Positions 24,840 through 36,904 are shown, numbered from the stretch's first letter. The stretch is DNA of 64,000 bases from Bryum argenteum (GCA_037043015.1 CM073325.1:1118501-1182500), one strand, 5' to 3'. Numbers and translations are program-made. The notes: generated by a model from the letters alone, not told the origin.

Positions 24840-25560
24840 AATATTCTCCAGCAAAATGCCATCAATAGTTCTAAAAGTGAACCTTCTAAGAAATCCGCCT
24901 TCTATAATAAAGAAAAATTCTTCAAACCTCGATCCAACCGAAAGCAATTTCATAAAGCAAGTACATCAACGAACAAAAGATTCCAGCAACCCAAACGAAA
25001 TAGTTTATCTTCAACACCTATTATATGCCATTACTGTGGTCACAAAGCCCCTATATGCAGGAAAAAGAAAAGAGATCAAGACCATTCAGCTGGTTTCTCT
25101 TCTCGAAATCATTCCAACAATTTCACACAAAAAGATCCCGGCTACTTATTTAGTGCCATTGAAAATACTCCAAGCCCATCACCTTGTTGGTTTCTAGATT
25201 CTCTCGCCAGTCAACACATGACGCCCAACTGGTCATTATTATATGACTTTCAAGAGTTATAATTACCTTGGACTATTATTCTTGGTGACAATAATTCTCA
25301 CCAAGCTACATGCTATGGTTCCGTAATTATCCAACTAAATACAGGACAACAATTACAATTTTTTGACGTACTTTATGTCTTAGGTTTGGTAAAGAATCTA
25401 CTTTCAGTGGCTCAGATAACCAAATCAGACAATACATTCTTATTTTTAAAAGAGACCAATGTATTATAAAAACAATCCCACCCAATTCACGGGTACCATT
25501 AACGTGTCATATACCCAAGCAAGACAACTTGTACAATTTGGGACATTGAATCTCAACCAC
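24840..25560 (+). pseudogene. copia zinc knuckle and protease remnant
   Basis: Pieces in different frames show a Cys/His cluster, then WFLDSLASQHMT, where the protease active site D-S/T-G has lost its glycine (DSL), then the LGDN and NLLSVAQ blocks seen before the integrase. Several stops make it inactive. Confidence 0.75.
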
Positions 25561-25804
25561 CACCTCTAGCTACACCGTAGCTACCTCAACAAATCTAGAT
25601 GCAGAAACAATGAAACCATCGACTTGGTCACATCAATATTCAATCATTAAATATAATGAAATTCACCTCCATGGTTGATGGCTTACCCCAGTTAAAGACA
25701 AGCATCCCCATCTGTGATAGCTCTGTTTTTGGCAAACACTCCAAATTCCCTTATCTACAAGAACCATTCACTCATGCTACAGAAGGTTTAGCCCTTGTCC
25801 TCAC

Positions 25805-26431
25805 ATGTCTTTGCGGTACAATGCACACACCTTCACTTGGGGTGCACGTTACTTTCTGCTCTTCATTGACGATTTCTCCCGATACACCTATGTTTACTTT
25901 CTAAACAAGAAATCTGAAACACTTGTCCATTTTATCAAGTGTAAAAATACAGTTCAAAAACAAACCAACAAACAAATATTAATTATGTGTTCAGACAACG
26001 ATGGTGAGTTCATATCAAGAAAATTTAATCAATATTGTGATAATTCAAGAATACAACGTCAATATACTAACCTGTACAATCCAACCCAAAACGGCATTTC
26101 AGAAAGAAAGAATCGAACCTTGGTTGAATCTGCCAGAATCATGCTTAAAACTGCTAATCTATCAAACTTGTTTTGGGCTAAAGCAATATCTACTGCATGT
26201 TATCTGCGCAATCTCTCTCATACCAAATCATTAAATAACATAACTTTCTATGAGATATGGAATGGAATTTGCCCGAACTTATCGTACTTAAAAGTCTTTG
26301 GCTGTTTAGCTTACACTCACAAAGCAGAAAATAAGCGGCAGAAGCTGGATGTCAAAACTCTAAAATGCATCTTTATGGGATATGGCGAACGAAGTGGAGT
26401 CAAGGAATACCGCCTATATAATCCTAAATGA
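25805..26431 (+). pseudogene. copia integrase core
   Basis: 208 codons with FIDDFSRYTYVYFL (first catalytic Asp), SDNDGEF (second Asp), YNPTQNGISERKNRTL (catalytic Glu) and FGCLAY. The catalytic triad is visible. The frame breaks upstream at the GAG-pre-integrase region and downstream before RT. Confidence 0.88.
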
Positions 26432-26967
26432 GGACGACTTTTCTTTAGTCGTGATGTCATCTTCTCAGAAGATAACATGCTGATTGGACATTTTTCAACC
26501 TAAGACTCTCAAAATATGGACCACTTTTATACGGTCATCATATTAATGACTCCACACCAAATCTGGCCCTACAATAACTAAGTGGACAAACTGTTCAACC
26601 AGTCCAACTTTCCATGGAACCTTCCTTGGCCACCCCACCAGATTCACTCAATCTGGATAACTCCGACCGCGTCAATATTTCTCCACCCAACATTCAATTA
26701 TCAAGTGACTCTATTTTTGCTGTATCTCCTCATCTACGTTTTCACTAACGTAAAGATAATAACGATTCTGTCCAACACTCTCCGGTCAGACAAATACAGG
26801 CGTATCCACTACGTCGCACTTCTCAGCGTCCAAATCGTGGTGCATGGCAATCCGTAAGGTTCCATGATGAAAATAACTATACTTATGCCCTCATCACCCA
26901 AGTAAGTGAACCTATATAAGTTCTTGAAGCTCTCAGAAGTCCTGAAGCTCCTCACTCGCAGAAAGCA

Positions 26968-27601
26968 ATGAACTTTGAATACGAGTCCGTGATAAAAAAT
27001 CGCACTTGGGAGCTCGTGGATTTACCGCCTAACAAGACTTCCATCAGCACCAAATGGATCTTCCGACGCAAATATAATTTTGATGGATCCATTTCTTGTT
27101 TCAAAGCAGGATTCGTTGCTCGAGGTTTTTCCCAACAAGAAGGCCTAGATTATGCACATTCGTTTTCTCCAGTAATCAAAATGAAAACTCTACGACTTCT
27201 TCTCGCTTTTGCAACTTTGTATGATTATCACGTCCGCCAGATGTACGTGATCACTGCGTTTCACAATGGAGTATTACAAGAAGAAATGTATATTTCACAA
27301 CGTGAAGGTTACGTACTCCCATCTCAAAAATTCAAAGTTTGCAGACTACTAAAGTCGCTAGACGGTCTAAAACAATCAGCTCGTGTATGGTACAAAGCAT
27401 TCGACAACTTTCTACAAAGCCAATTTTATAAAATGCACATCGGATTCCAATGTATATGTACAACAAATTGGTTCTTCCTTGATACTACTTGGATTATATA
27501 TTGATGATTTAATCATCATTTCTAATGATTTATTATATTTAAACAAAACCAAGCATCTCTTTTCACAACGTTTTTCAATGACTGATACTCAAGATATTTA
27601 G
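26968..27601 (+). pseudogene. copia reverse transcriptase
   Basis: Starts at the typical NFEYESVIKNRTWELVDLP block and continues through KWIFRRKYN and GFSQQEGLDYAHSFSPV. A frameshift near 27450 moves the frame to the one carrying LYIDDLIIIS, the YxDD active-site block, and the frame ends at TAG 27599. In the first frame the D of the motif before the YxDD box is altered (MYVITAFHNG). Inactive. Confidence 0.88.
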
Positions 27602-27646
27602 TTAATCCTTGGAGTTCGGATCCATCGGAATCGAGCTTCAAAGACA

Positions 27647-28422
27647 TTGACTATGTCCCAAGAAAAGTACACACTTGAAATCCTTGAAAAATTCCATATG
27701 CTCATTGCTCACCCAGTAAGCACACACCTCGAAACAGACATACGCTACTTAAAGCAATCCAGTCAAGATCTTCTTCCTCATGAACAAAAGGAAATGAGCA
27801 AAGTACTTAAGTACCTTATAATCAAGCCATTGGCACTCTTCAATATTTGGTTACCTGCACAAAATCGGACATAACCTTTGTTGTTCAATATTTAGCACAA
27901 TTTATGGCAAACCCAACACCTAATCAATGGCTTAGTGTCAAGCGTGTCTTACGTTACTTTAAAGGCACTAGCAACCAAGGCCTCATATATCAAGGTACTA
28001 AAAATTCTACAAATTCAAGTCATCAACTAATTGGCTGGAGGGATGCGGATTGGGGCGGCGACCTCGATACCCGAAGATCCACATGTGGTTACCTATTTAA
28101 AATTGACTCATGCCTAATTTCTTGGCAAAGCCAAAAGCAAAGTATTGTTGTTCTCTCTTCAACAGAGGCAAAATACATTGCAGCTGCTACTGCAACTAAG
28201 GAGCTAACTTGGTTACAAGCAATTATCCAAGAGCTAGACTATCCGCTATCTCTACCTAGTACACTATTCTGTATCACACTAAGCAAAAATCCAAAATCCC
28301 ACAATAGGTCCAAGTACATAGACCTGCGATATTACTTCTTGCGAGAGAAAGTTACATCTCAGTGCAATGAGAAAAGAGCTTTAATTAGGCCCAATTGTCC
28401 AATAGAATGTAAAAAGGTTTGA
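27647..28422 (+). pseudogene. copia RT thumb and RNase H, broken end
   Basis: A first frame covers the connection; the second (27847-28422) carries FKGTSNQGLIYQG, GWRDADWGGDLDTRRSTCGYL, VVLSSTEAKYIAAA and the KYIDLRYYFLREKV block. After REKV the similarity ends and unrelated sequence follows. The missing tail is found at 45475-45603. Confidence 0.88.
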
Positions 28423-28777
28423 ATTAGAATAAATAAATAAATAGATAGGATATGAAATAATAGGACGAAACGGTTTAAGAAATAGAAAGGTAGATCTCTA
28501 CATAGGTACCTTTTCGTCTTAAGAGAGATAAAAGGTGTCGGATGACAAGTTATTCTTGTCTACACCCTTCTCTCCGTGTATTCCACTTAGAACAATTTTA
28601 ACTCATTAATATAATCTATATTTCAAGCTTTGAGATTGTTCATAGTTGTTTGCTTAGGTGTAAATGCAAATCTTATTATTCCGGGAGTAATAAGAAGACG
28701 AGTGCCGAAAGCGGACTCCAACGAAGAAGAATTGAAGCAAGAGGCTTCAATTGGTGATTTCAACACTTGATCGTGTA
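28350..28777. other. Unassigned segment X, left half
   Basis: Lies between the broken copia RNase H and the chromovirus LTR. Its continuation is 36910-38019. The join must have been one piece before the chromovirus arrived, because the 5-bp duplication GTGTA matches on both sides. No ORF or LTR is recognised; it may be an older insertion in the copia element. Confidence 0.5.
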
Positions 28778-28974
28778 TGTCAGGAAATGAGACTGATTTG
28801 CACTCAACAAGTAGATACATGAGTAAATGGAATGTCCCCCACTGCATATTCCATTTATACATGAATAAATGTCCCCCACTGGCCTTATATAGTACACCGT
28901 AAACAGTTGGTCAACGACCAACCGTTAATTGCCCAACCTAACTGCTAACTGTATGGAGCCCTGTCCTCCTAACA
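28778..28974 (-). repeat. Chromovirus 3' LTR
   Basis: 197 bp. It contains a TATA-like CTATATAAGG on the minus strand near the middle and a short internal duplication (GTCCCCCACTG twice) not present in the 5' LTR, which explains the length difference. Confidence 0.93.
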
Positions 28975-29028
28975 TTACCCCCCCCCCCTTCTAGGTCTAG
29001 TTGGTGGTCGGGGAGCATTTGGATGAAA

Positions 29029-29262
29029 CTAATGAAATTCGGAATCCCAAAGAGGGACATTTTGTAGATGACTGGCTGGTTTCCAAGAGTTTTCTTCCGG
29101 ACCGTAACCTTCCCAAGGTACCAAATATTGTAGTTGTCGGCATGGTCCATAAACTCTAGAGTTAAGTATCCGGCGGACTTCCCATTCTATATTGCCCGAT
29201 AGAGTGACAACTAGAGGGGGGGGGGAAGTTTTTTCCGCCCCAGGATGGTATCTGGTCCACAT
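29029..29262 (-). pseudogene. Chromovirus chromodomain
   Basis: The peptide has EWEVRRILNSRV, then YLVPWEGYGPEENSWKPASHL, the canonical chromodomain with its aromatic cage positions (Y, W, W). In chromoviruses it follows integrase and targets methylated histone H3. It lies out of frame with the preceding integrase tail. Confidence 0.9.
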
Positions 29263-30408
29263 GGTTCCAAGATTGCTTTATGAAATACATCATGAATATG
29301 TAGCGTACTCAGCAACTTGAGGCGATAGACCAGTTCTGAAAGTTTGGAAACAATCCGGAAAAGCCCCAAGAACTTGGGTCCTAATTTCTTTGACGAGGAC
29401 GTTGTAGCAATGTGTTCACTACGTAACAGGGCATAATCCCCAACCTTGTACGCCGGCGCCTTCTGCACCTGTCGGTCATAGTATTTCTTCGCATGGTCTC
29501 CAACAATTTGAATCAGCGTCTTGATCTCCTCATGTACTTGGTGCAGCAACTGTACGCGTTCCTCGGCAGCAGGGACCGTCGAGGTTGTTGGCGTGGTAAT
29601 TAAAAGGTTCGGGTGGTAGCCATAGGTTGCATAGAATGGTCAGTACCCAATAGCTGAGTAAAGAGAGTTATTGTATGCAAACTCTGCCACTGGAAGGAGA
29701 TCCGTCCAATCATCCTGACGTTTTGTTGTAAACATACGGAGAATCTGCTCCAGATGTTGGTTCACTCGTTCAGTGTGGCCGTCAAACTGGGGGTGGAATG
29801 CTGTAGTAGGTGCCGGTTGAATGCGCGGGAGCTCATATAACCGGCGTATGAACTTTGACACAAAAACTAGCCCACGATCGGAGATCACCTCCGCCGGGGT
29901 TCCATGAAGCTTCCAGACGTGTTGTAAGTAGAGTGCCGCTATCCCTGCTGAGTCCGTGGCCTCTATAGTGTGAATAAAATGCGCCAATTTCGTATTCGTA
30001 TCTACCACGACCATGATCGTATTATACCCCGCGCTAACGGGAAGCTTGACTATAAAGTTAGAAGTGATCTTCTTCCAAGGGGCATCCCTTGCAGAAATCG
30101 GCTGCAGCAGCCCGTAACGGGGGTGGCCAGTCGGCTTGCACGTTGACAAATGTCACAGCCGCCACATAACGATGAACATACTTGGTAAGGGATGGCCAAT
30201 AAAAAGTGCGAGAGACTAAGTCCACTGTCTTCGCTCGTCCCAAGTGTCCAGCAACTGGGGCGTCGTGGCGCGATCGGAGAATTTGCCGACGAAGCTCCTT
30301 GCCGTCGGGAACCATCATGGTGTCTTTATAAAAAACCACCCCGTCATGGAAAGAGTAATCTTGCAATTGACGTTGGATGTGACTAGGTGCATTGCCAATA
30401 CCTGTCAT
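29211..30408 (-). pseudogene. Chromovirus integrase
   Basis: Zinc-binding part at 30408-30058 (HDAPVAGHLGRAKT, then a CDIC pair that lies in a neighbouring frame). Catalytic core at 30149-29640 (VVVDTNTKLAHFI, ISDRGLVFVSKF, TAFHPQFDGHTERVNQ: D, D, E all visible). C-terminal SH3-like part at 29549-29211 (KVGDYALLRSEH, KLGPKFLGLFRIV). At least two frameshifts separate these pieces. Confidence 0.9.
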
Positions 30409-30474
30409 TAAGAATGTGCGTACGGGAGCTAATGTCGGATCGGATATGGTAGCCTCCTGGAGCCGTTGTATAAT

Positions 30475-31980
30475 TCAATCGTTGTTCCAAACTGGGTCGA
30501 CGTCCTCCAACATTGCTAACCGGAGTAGGGGGCGTGCATTACTCTCGTCTGTCGTATTAAAACGACGTGAAAGCACGTCCGCTTGTCCGTTAAGCAACCC
30601 CGACCGGTGTTCAATAACAAAATCATATGCTGAAAGGAATTCTGACCATCTTGCTTGCCGGCGGTTGAGGGTCTTGGTAGTTAGGAACTGCTCCAAATTC
30701 TTGTGGTCCGAAATGACCCAAATACGGTGTGGGGATTCTTCCAAATATACCCGCCAATCCTGAAAAGCAAGAACAATGCTAAGAAGTTCTTTATCATAAA
30801 TGTCGTAGTTCTGTTCTGCAGCAGACATCTTCGAACTCCAGTAAGCACAAGGGTGTAAGAGTCCGTCAGTGCCGTATTGGGAAAGTATGCCTCTAGTAGC
30901 GGTGTCGGAAGCATTCGTCTCGACAATAAACGGTTGATCAAAAACCTGGTAAAGAAGGACCGGCGCTTCCGTAAACCGTTGCCGAAGCTCATCGAATGCA
31001 CGTTCCGTTTCTGCAGACCATGTGAACGGCTGATGTTTTCGCGTGAGCTGAATCAAAGGAACAACAATCCGGAAGTAGTCCGCTATAAAACTCCGGTAAA
31101 AATTGGCAAACCCTAGAAATGCTTGGACCTTCCGAAGGTTCTTGGGGCCGGGCCAATCTTTCACGGCGGCGACCTTGTCAGGGCACATCTCCAAACCGCA
31201 GTTCGACACTATGAGCCCTAAGAATTCAACTGAATTGCGGTGGAACTCACACTTTGAGAGCTTGGCATAGAGGCCATGCTGTTGAAGACGCTGTATTACT
31301 TCACGGACGACCTGGCGGTGCTCTTCAATTGTCTTCGAAAAAATCATGATATCATCTAGGTAAATTACCACTGAGACATCGAGTAAGTCTCCAAATATGG
31401 TTTGTATGTGCACCTAGAATTGAGTTGGGGCGTTTGTAAGGCCGAAAGGCATGACAAGAAATTTGTAAAGTCCATATCGCGTCTTAAACGCTGTCTTATA
31501 CTCATGCCCCACCGCCACTCGCACCCAATGATAGGCCTGCCGAACGTCAAGTTTAGAAAATATTGTAGCTCCTACCAACCTGTCCGTCAGCTCCGGTATT
31601 AATGGAAGTGGGTATCGGTTCCGAATAGTAACCTTGTTTAGATTCCGGTAGTCAATACATACCCGTAGTGTCCCATCTCTCTTTTTGGCGAACACAATAG
31701 GGGCCGACATCAGGGATTGTGATCGCCGGATTCAGCCCTTCCCAAGGTGTTCGTCTAAGTAACTTCGTAGTTCTTCTAATTCCGCAGGTGACATGGGTCG
31801 CTGGCCCATATTCCGAGGTTCATGTCCCTCCTTAAATTCGATTTTCATATCGGAGGGGCCATGAAGAGGAAGCTCGTTAGAGGCCTCTTCACTGAATGCA
31901 CCCTCCAAGTCCATATATTCTGGTGGGATTGCTGAAGTAGAAGCTGCTTCGGTCCCTGATAGCTCCGAAATTTCCATCAA
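30475..31980 (-). pseudogene. Chromovirus RT and RNase H
   Basis: Three in-order pieces are split by in-frame stops: N-terminal part 31980-31732, fingers and palm 31710-31414 ([17 protein letters not shown]), and 31413-30475 with VVIYLDDIMIFS (YxDD), FLGFANFYRSFI and the RNase H blocks ETNASDTATRG, NYDIYDKELLSIV and SDHKNLEQF. The stops after LGKG and at NAPTQF break it. Confidence 0.92.
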
Positions 31981-32100
31981 GTATATATTTGTACCCTATG
32001 AGTTTTGTCGAAATAGCGGCTGCGATACCAGGGTATGTCGTCGAGAACTTGGGTAGGATTCTTGGGGATGAACGATGCTAGGTTGCCCAAGCGTCTTGCT

Positions 32101-32550
32101 TTAGGATGTACACTGAGCTCTACAAAATTCAAAAGTGAAATATACTGCTCCGATGGCCCAACGAATGTCAGGGTCGTGACGTGCCAACCACGAGGTTCCT
32201 AAAATACAGTCGTATCGTCCAGTATTCGTAATATCCGTAGTGAGAGTCTCGGTGTGATCGCGGATCACCAACTGGAATGTCGCCTCATGCGTCACCAAGC
32301 CCCTGTTAATCACTCCTCCATCTATGACACGTACCTCCCGAGGAATAGATTCGGCTGCAACGGTTGCATTGCTAGCGACGGCGAATGTCGGATGTACAAA
32401 CACACCAGTTGCTCCTGAATCCAACATCAGGGTGACAGATTGGCCATTGTCCAACCTTGCCAATGTCAAATGGGCACTGGAGTCGGCGGTAGCATGGAAG
32501 TACAAAGGTCCCTCTTCTATGGCACGCGTGGTCAATATTGCTTGTTTATA
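32101..32550 (-). pseudogene. Chromovirus aspartic protease
   Basis: The frame has the retropepsin active site in LMLDSGATGVFV and a downstream ILGTSWLARHDPDIRW block. The active-site D-S-G is intact. The link to gag is frame-shifted and, upstream, interrupted by the 32680-33604 MITE. Confidence 0.88.
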
Positions 32551-32679
32551 AGTCCCGGTCTGTGTTGTTTGTGGCGGGCCCGGGTACTGAACAGAAGTTG
32601 TCAGTCTCGGACCGTTTCTTTTTCCAAATCTGGTTGACTTGCCTCTAAAATGGCAGAAAGTGATAAAGGTCGAAAAGGA

Positions 32680-33604
32680 TTAACCCCTAAAAATCCAGGA
32701 AAACCGATTCGGTTTTCTGAGATTTCGGGCAGCTCATTTTAAGCATTTAAATTGATATTTTTGCCTAAGATTTTTATTGGGTGCTCCCCATACAGTAATG
32801 TGTATGTGGTAAAATTTTCAAAGTCAAATTTTAATTTTATAACCTTCACCTAGAAATTTTAGGTTTCAAGTCCTAAACGGGCGATTTAAAATAATTTTTA
32901 ATTTTTTTTTTTAGAAATATGTTCATTACCAAATTACTATTCAAATTCCAAAGTATCCGAAGTCAAAAAGTTTACCAATTTTACAAGGGCAGCCTCCAAA
33001 ACTTTCAAAAACAATCTTCACAATTTCTAGTAATTTTACAATTTTTTCTTTCAAAATTTCCAAAATTCGAGATTTTGGATTTTTTCAAGATTTTTTTCGA
33101 AATTCACATTATCATAAATGCACCTTCTCACCGTCGAGATTTTTCTCAAACTAAATATATCATACGTGGTGCTTGTTTTACTATATGGTTGTTTTTAGAC
33201 CTTCTTTCATAAAATATTTTACGTTAAGGTCAAAAAGTGGAATTGGTCTCTAAAATTTTGCATGAGCATACCCAACTTGATTACCTACATGAAAAAAAAT
33301 GAGGGAAAAATATTTGGAATAACAATCATCAAGTTGCCCTTGGCACCATTTAGACAATGCCTCTCACGCAACGGCAAAAAAAAGTGTTGGTCAAACTTTG
33401 ATTGTTATGATCTCACAAATGACAAACATCCAACGGTTGAAATTTTGACCAGTCCTTTGTATACAAGTTAGGTACAAGATCTTACGGTTCAAAGTCTAAA
33501 ACCGGAAAAAAAAAATTCTCCATTTCCCCATTTCCCAACGAAGGTGAAAAATGGCAGTTTTTGGTTCTGGAGGTCGAGGAAACCCCTGGATTTTTAGGGG
33601 TTAA
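32680..33604 (+). mobile_element. 925-bp TTAA-flanked MITE inside chromovirus gag
   Basis: TTAA-CCCCTAAAAATCCAGG at the left and CCTGGATTTTTAGGGG-TTAA at the right: 20-bp inverted ends. It splits the gag coding sequence just after the CCHC knuckle, so it moved after the chromovirus arrived. Full-length relatives or fragments lie at 8305-9360, 56245-56830 and about 12505-12590. No coding capacity. Confidence 0.93.
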
Positions 33605-34619
33605 TAGGGCACCTGACGCGAGGATGACCCAACTATCCGCAACCCCAGCATTTTCCCAACCGTTGGTACTCCATCCGCTCCGCGGGAGTTTTTGCCATTG
33701 CCGTGGACTTGCGAGGAACGGGAGCAATTGCGTCAAGTTCGATCGGTAATGGTCCTGGAGAAGAAGGGATAGGCCCCTGGAATCGCCGATTTTGGGAATT
33801 TGGTACGAAATATGGCCGCCCGGCTTGTTTGCGTAACGCCCATATGCGCTCCTCGATCCGAGAAGCTCGTCCCATCCAGCCCTGGAGCATCGCAGGGGGC
33901 TCATCCCTTGTAGCTAGTGAATATAGAATGTCGTTCTACAGACCATGCCGAAATCTAGATATGAGAGCTTCCCCGCACCAGTTGACTTGGGATGCGAGTT
34001 CACTGAACGTCGCTATGTAAGCAGCGACCCCTGCTGTTTGTCGCAATTCCTGCAACTGATCTTGAGCGTTCTCTTTTCGGTCAATTTCTCCAAAGACGGA
34101 GATGACTGCGTTGCAGAAAGCATCATATGATTGCAGCAGTGGATGACTCTGGCGTTTTTCCAGGGCTTGGCAAATGGGCATCGCCCAACCCTCTGCAGCC
34201 CCCGTCTTGTAGGAAAGTGCGCAATTGATCTTTTGGCGGTCCGTTTTATAGCCCTCTGGATTCGCTTCAAACTGCAACCGCAGTTGAGCAATCCAGCGGT
34301 ACACCTCTTCCCCTTTCTTGCGTGCCAAATGTTTAGGGCGCCCTACTTGCTCTGCTTTCGTGGGAGCTGCACCCATGTTTGGTATAACTGCTACGGGCGA
34401 AGATATGGGAGCCGGAAAAGGTTGCGTATTTCGTCCTCCTGATTCTTGATGTCGGCATTTTTGGATGATCAGAGGAATAGCCGCATGTAGGCGTGATTGG
34501 ATCCGTTGTTGAAGGGTTGCCTACATTTGTTGAAGTTGTTGTTGGAGATAGGTTGCCCAATCCCCTCCTGGAGCAGTTGCTGCCGATGTATTCTTAACGG
34601 AGGCTCCATTGTGCTCCAT
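33605..34619 (-). pseudogene. Chromovirus gag with CCHC knuckle
   Basis: A probable start ATG is at 34619. The retrotransposon gag domain (EEVYRWIAQLRLQFEANPEGY, ISVFGEIDRKENAQDQL) spans 34376-33936. A CCHC knuckle (C-x2-C-x4-H-x4-C) sits at about 33655-33610, with a stop inside it. A few bases after the final Cys the frame runs into the TTAA of the MITE insertion. Confidence 0.88.
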
Positions 34620-34699
34620 TTAGACGTACGTGTCCTACGTCTCGAAGACCTTCGCCCACCGGCTTTGTTAAGGCGATAAGTGGTGATACCGGTCGTGAG

Positions 34700-36727
34700 T
34701 AATTACGAATAAATCTTCGCCCTTATTTCCGCCCTCTATGTGCCCGAGTGCCGCCACCTCATGTGCTGAAGACTCATTAGTAATTTAGTATTCGTCGGGC
34801 CTGTCTGCGGAGCTATAGAAACCTCAGTCAACGAGCTTGGCACCCTTACAATATACGGTCGGGGACCCACACTAGTTGGGTCAACCCCTCTTCAGCTCAT
34901 CAAGCATCTGGAGGTCCCTGTAGTTGCTGAAGCTTCCTATGGCCATTGAGGCCACACCTCCTCTGACCGCGTGTCCTCTAACCACGGCCTCCTAGCCAAT
35001 GTTTCGAGCTCCGGGATCGCCGGCTGTTACTGTAATTGTGCCGGTTGTCCTACCACTTGGAGCGGATGGCCATCGAACCGCGGCGATGGCGCTCCGATGA
35101 AGGTTCTGATACAATGTATCTTGCCTAGTTGCTGACGCGCCGGCCGTTTGCTAGTATCCGTAGGGCCATGCACGGTGTCGTGGCCTTTCTGGCCGTTATC
35201 TTCACCATGCTCGGCGCGACTCCGAAACCGCCAGCACCTTCATCCTTCTCCGCTGGTTGAGCTCGTAGCAGAATCAACACTTCGCAAGTCCCCTTTGTTG
35301 CCTGCTTACGATTGTAGCTTGTGTCATACCTCCCTAACCAACAGCTGCATTGTGCCTAGAAGTGATCCATGGGGGAGATGTCAAGCTCATAGTTGGTTCC
35401 AAACGCCTTGCTAAAGTTGAAGTCTACCAAACGCTCTTCTTCCATGCGTAATAGCTCTGCGTGAAACACCTCTAGTTCTGCCAGGTTTGTGCTTCTCTCT
35501 ATCATACACTGGGCGATGCCACAATAATAGTTGTCGCACCAATACTTTGTAAGTTTTCCAGTAGCGTCACGCACTTGTGCTCGCAACAAAGCCCGTCAAA
35601 ACACTATTCTTAGTTCCGAGAGAGTCAACCGTTGACCCGACATCTTCCCTGCCACGCAATAACGTACTGTACGGTAGCTTGCAGGAAATTTGTAACCGGA
35701 GAAGCATGGAGTTCTCGTATCCACTTCGTGGATTGTCGAGCTGTACCCACCTCTCGCTCGTCGTGATGCCGATGTACCTCCTCCAGGATCATGCTCGCAT
35801 CGGTGGCATCCTGACAGTCCTTGATGATTGACCATGTGAGAGCGAGGTCTTCAGATTCGTAGCGAGAAAGCCGCCCCTCCACCTCTGCAATGGTGGCCCT
35901 TTTAAGGGCAGCACGAAGATTCAGCCTTCGATGATAGTTACTGAGCCTTCGCCCCGGCATGTATATAGAGGCTCCATGTAGTCTTCATGAGCAGGCGTTA
36001 TCTTTAATTGTCACACACACTGGTGTGAGCATTTGTGTACTGATGTTGAGTCCGCATGATGAGACTGATGATGTATGGCGTTTTTGTATGCGGTTTGGCT
36101 GCCAGCCCCATTGCGCTGCTCTGACGCTACGGTTGTTGTGGCTTCCGAATGTAGCAGGATCAACTCTGGCGCATTCCGCCACTTAGATTCACTTAGATGA
36201 TAAAAATGCGCTTGATGAAGCTGATGAACCTTTGCATGAGTATCTGCGAATGTTGTTGTTGTTGCCGTTGTCTGCTCACCACTTGTGTTAAAATGTCAAA
36301 AAAAGGATTGTGATTTGGATCTACACTTGTACGCTAGTATTTGTACATCCGGCGGTGATGGTGGGAAGTCGGAACAAAACATGATGGTGAGAACTCATGC
36401 ACTCCCGTATGGATGCTTTTCTTCCATCATGCAGGATCGCGAACAACGCCGGATCCATCACTATGCATGCCTTCTCAAATCTTGCCCTGCAAACATCATC
36501 CCAATCCCTGATATATCAGACCGCTAGTTCCACGCTCTCCGACATCCCGAAGCTCGAGATCAGTGTGTATCTAGTACCGCGCTCTTCGAGCTCCATCTAG
36601 TACTGCACTTCGTCTTCCCTTCGAACCGCATCACGTTCTTCTTATAGCCATCTTCTCGCTCTGCGGAAAAAACCACCCCTCTCATGCGATGCTACTCATC
36701 AAGCAAAATCACGAGGACTGCATATAA
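34700..36727 (-). other. Long chromovirus leader with an extra ORF
   Basis: Two kilobases lie between the 5' LTR and gag, unusually long. Minus-strand frames at 35960-35625 and, after a frameshift, 35835-35356 give about 190 residues of charged helical sequence, including a LAELEVFHAELLRMEEERL block. No known domain is recognised. A motif resembling the initiator-Met primer site (ATTGTATCAGAACC) occurs at about 35105-35120 but is far from the LTR. Confidence 0.45.
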
Positions 36728-36904
36728 TGTCAGGGAATGAGACCGATTTGCACTCAACGAGTAGATACATAAATAAATGGAATATGCAGTGGGGAACATG
36801 ACCTCCCACTGGCCTTATGTAGTAAACCGTAAATAGTTGGTCAACAACCAACCGTTAACTACCCAACCTAACTGCTAACTGTATGGTGCCCCGTCCTCCT
36901 AACA
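36728..36904 (-). repeat. Chromovirus 5' LTR
   Basis: 177 bp, related to 28778-28974 by eye with about 15 substitutions plus indels. The sequence directly inside it does not resemble the usual initiator-Met primer site. Confidence 0.92.

Larger units (their letters stand above)
28778..36904 (-). mobile_element. Ty3/gypsy chromovirus, decayed, complete with LTRs and 5-bp TSD
   Basis: 8127 bp. LTRs are 28778-28974 (197 bp, 3' LTR) and 36728-36904 (177 bp, 5' LTR), bounded by TG...CA on either strand. The flanks are GTGTA at 28773-28777 and 36905-36909. The polypurine tract (a G run with adjacent A/G) abuts the 3' LTR at about 28975-28995. Domain order on the minus strand is gag with CCHC, protease, RT-RNase H, integrase, chromodomain. 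The LTRs differ by many substitutions and indels, so the insertion is old. Stops and frameshifts occur in every domain. Domain sequence and order recall the fungal/bryophyte (Tcn1-like) chromoviruses; this is my judgement from remembered motifs. Confidence 0.93.

Noticed and set aside
35100-35125. Primer-binding-site-like motif that might mark a second LTR element
   Set aside because: LTRs with matching 5-bp duplications already bound the chromovirus at 28778 and 36904; no second LTR pair is visible.
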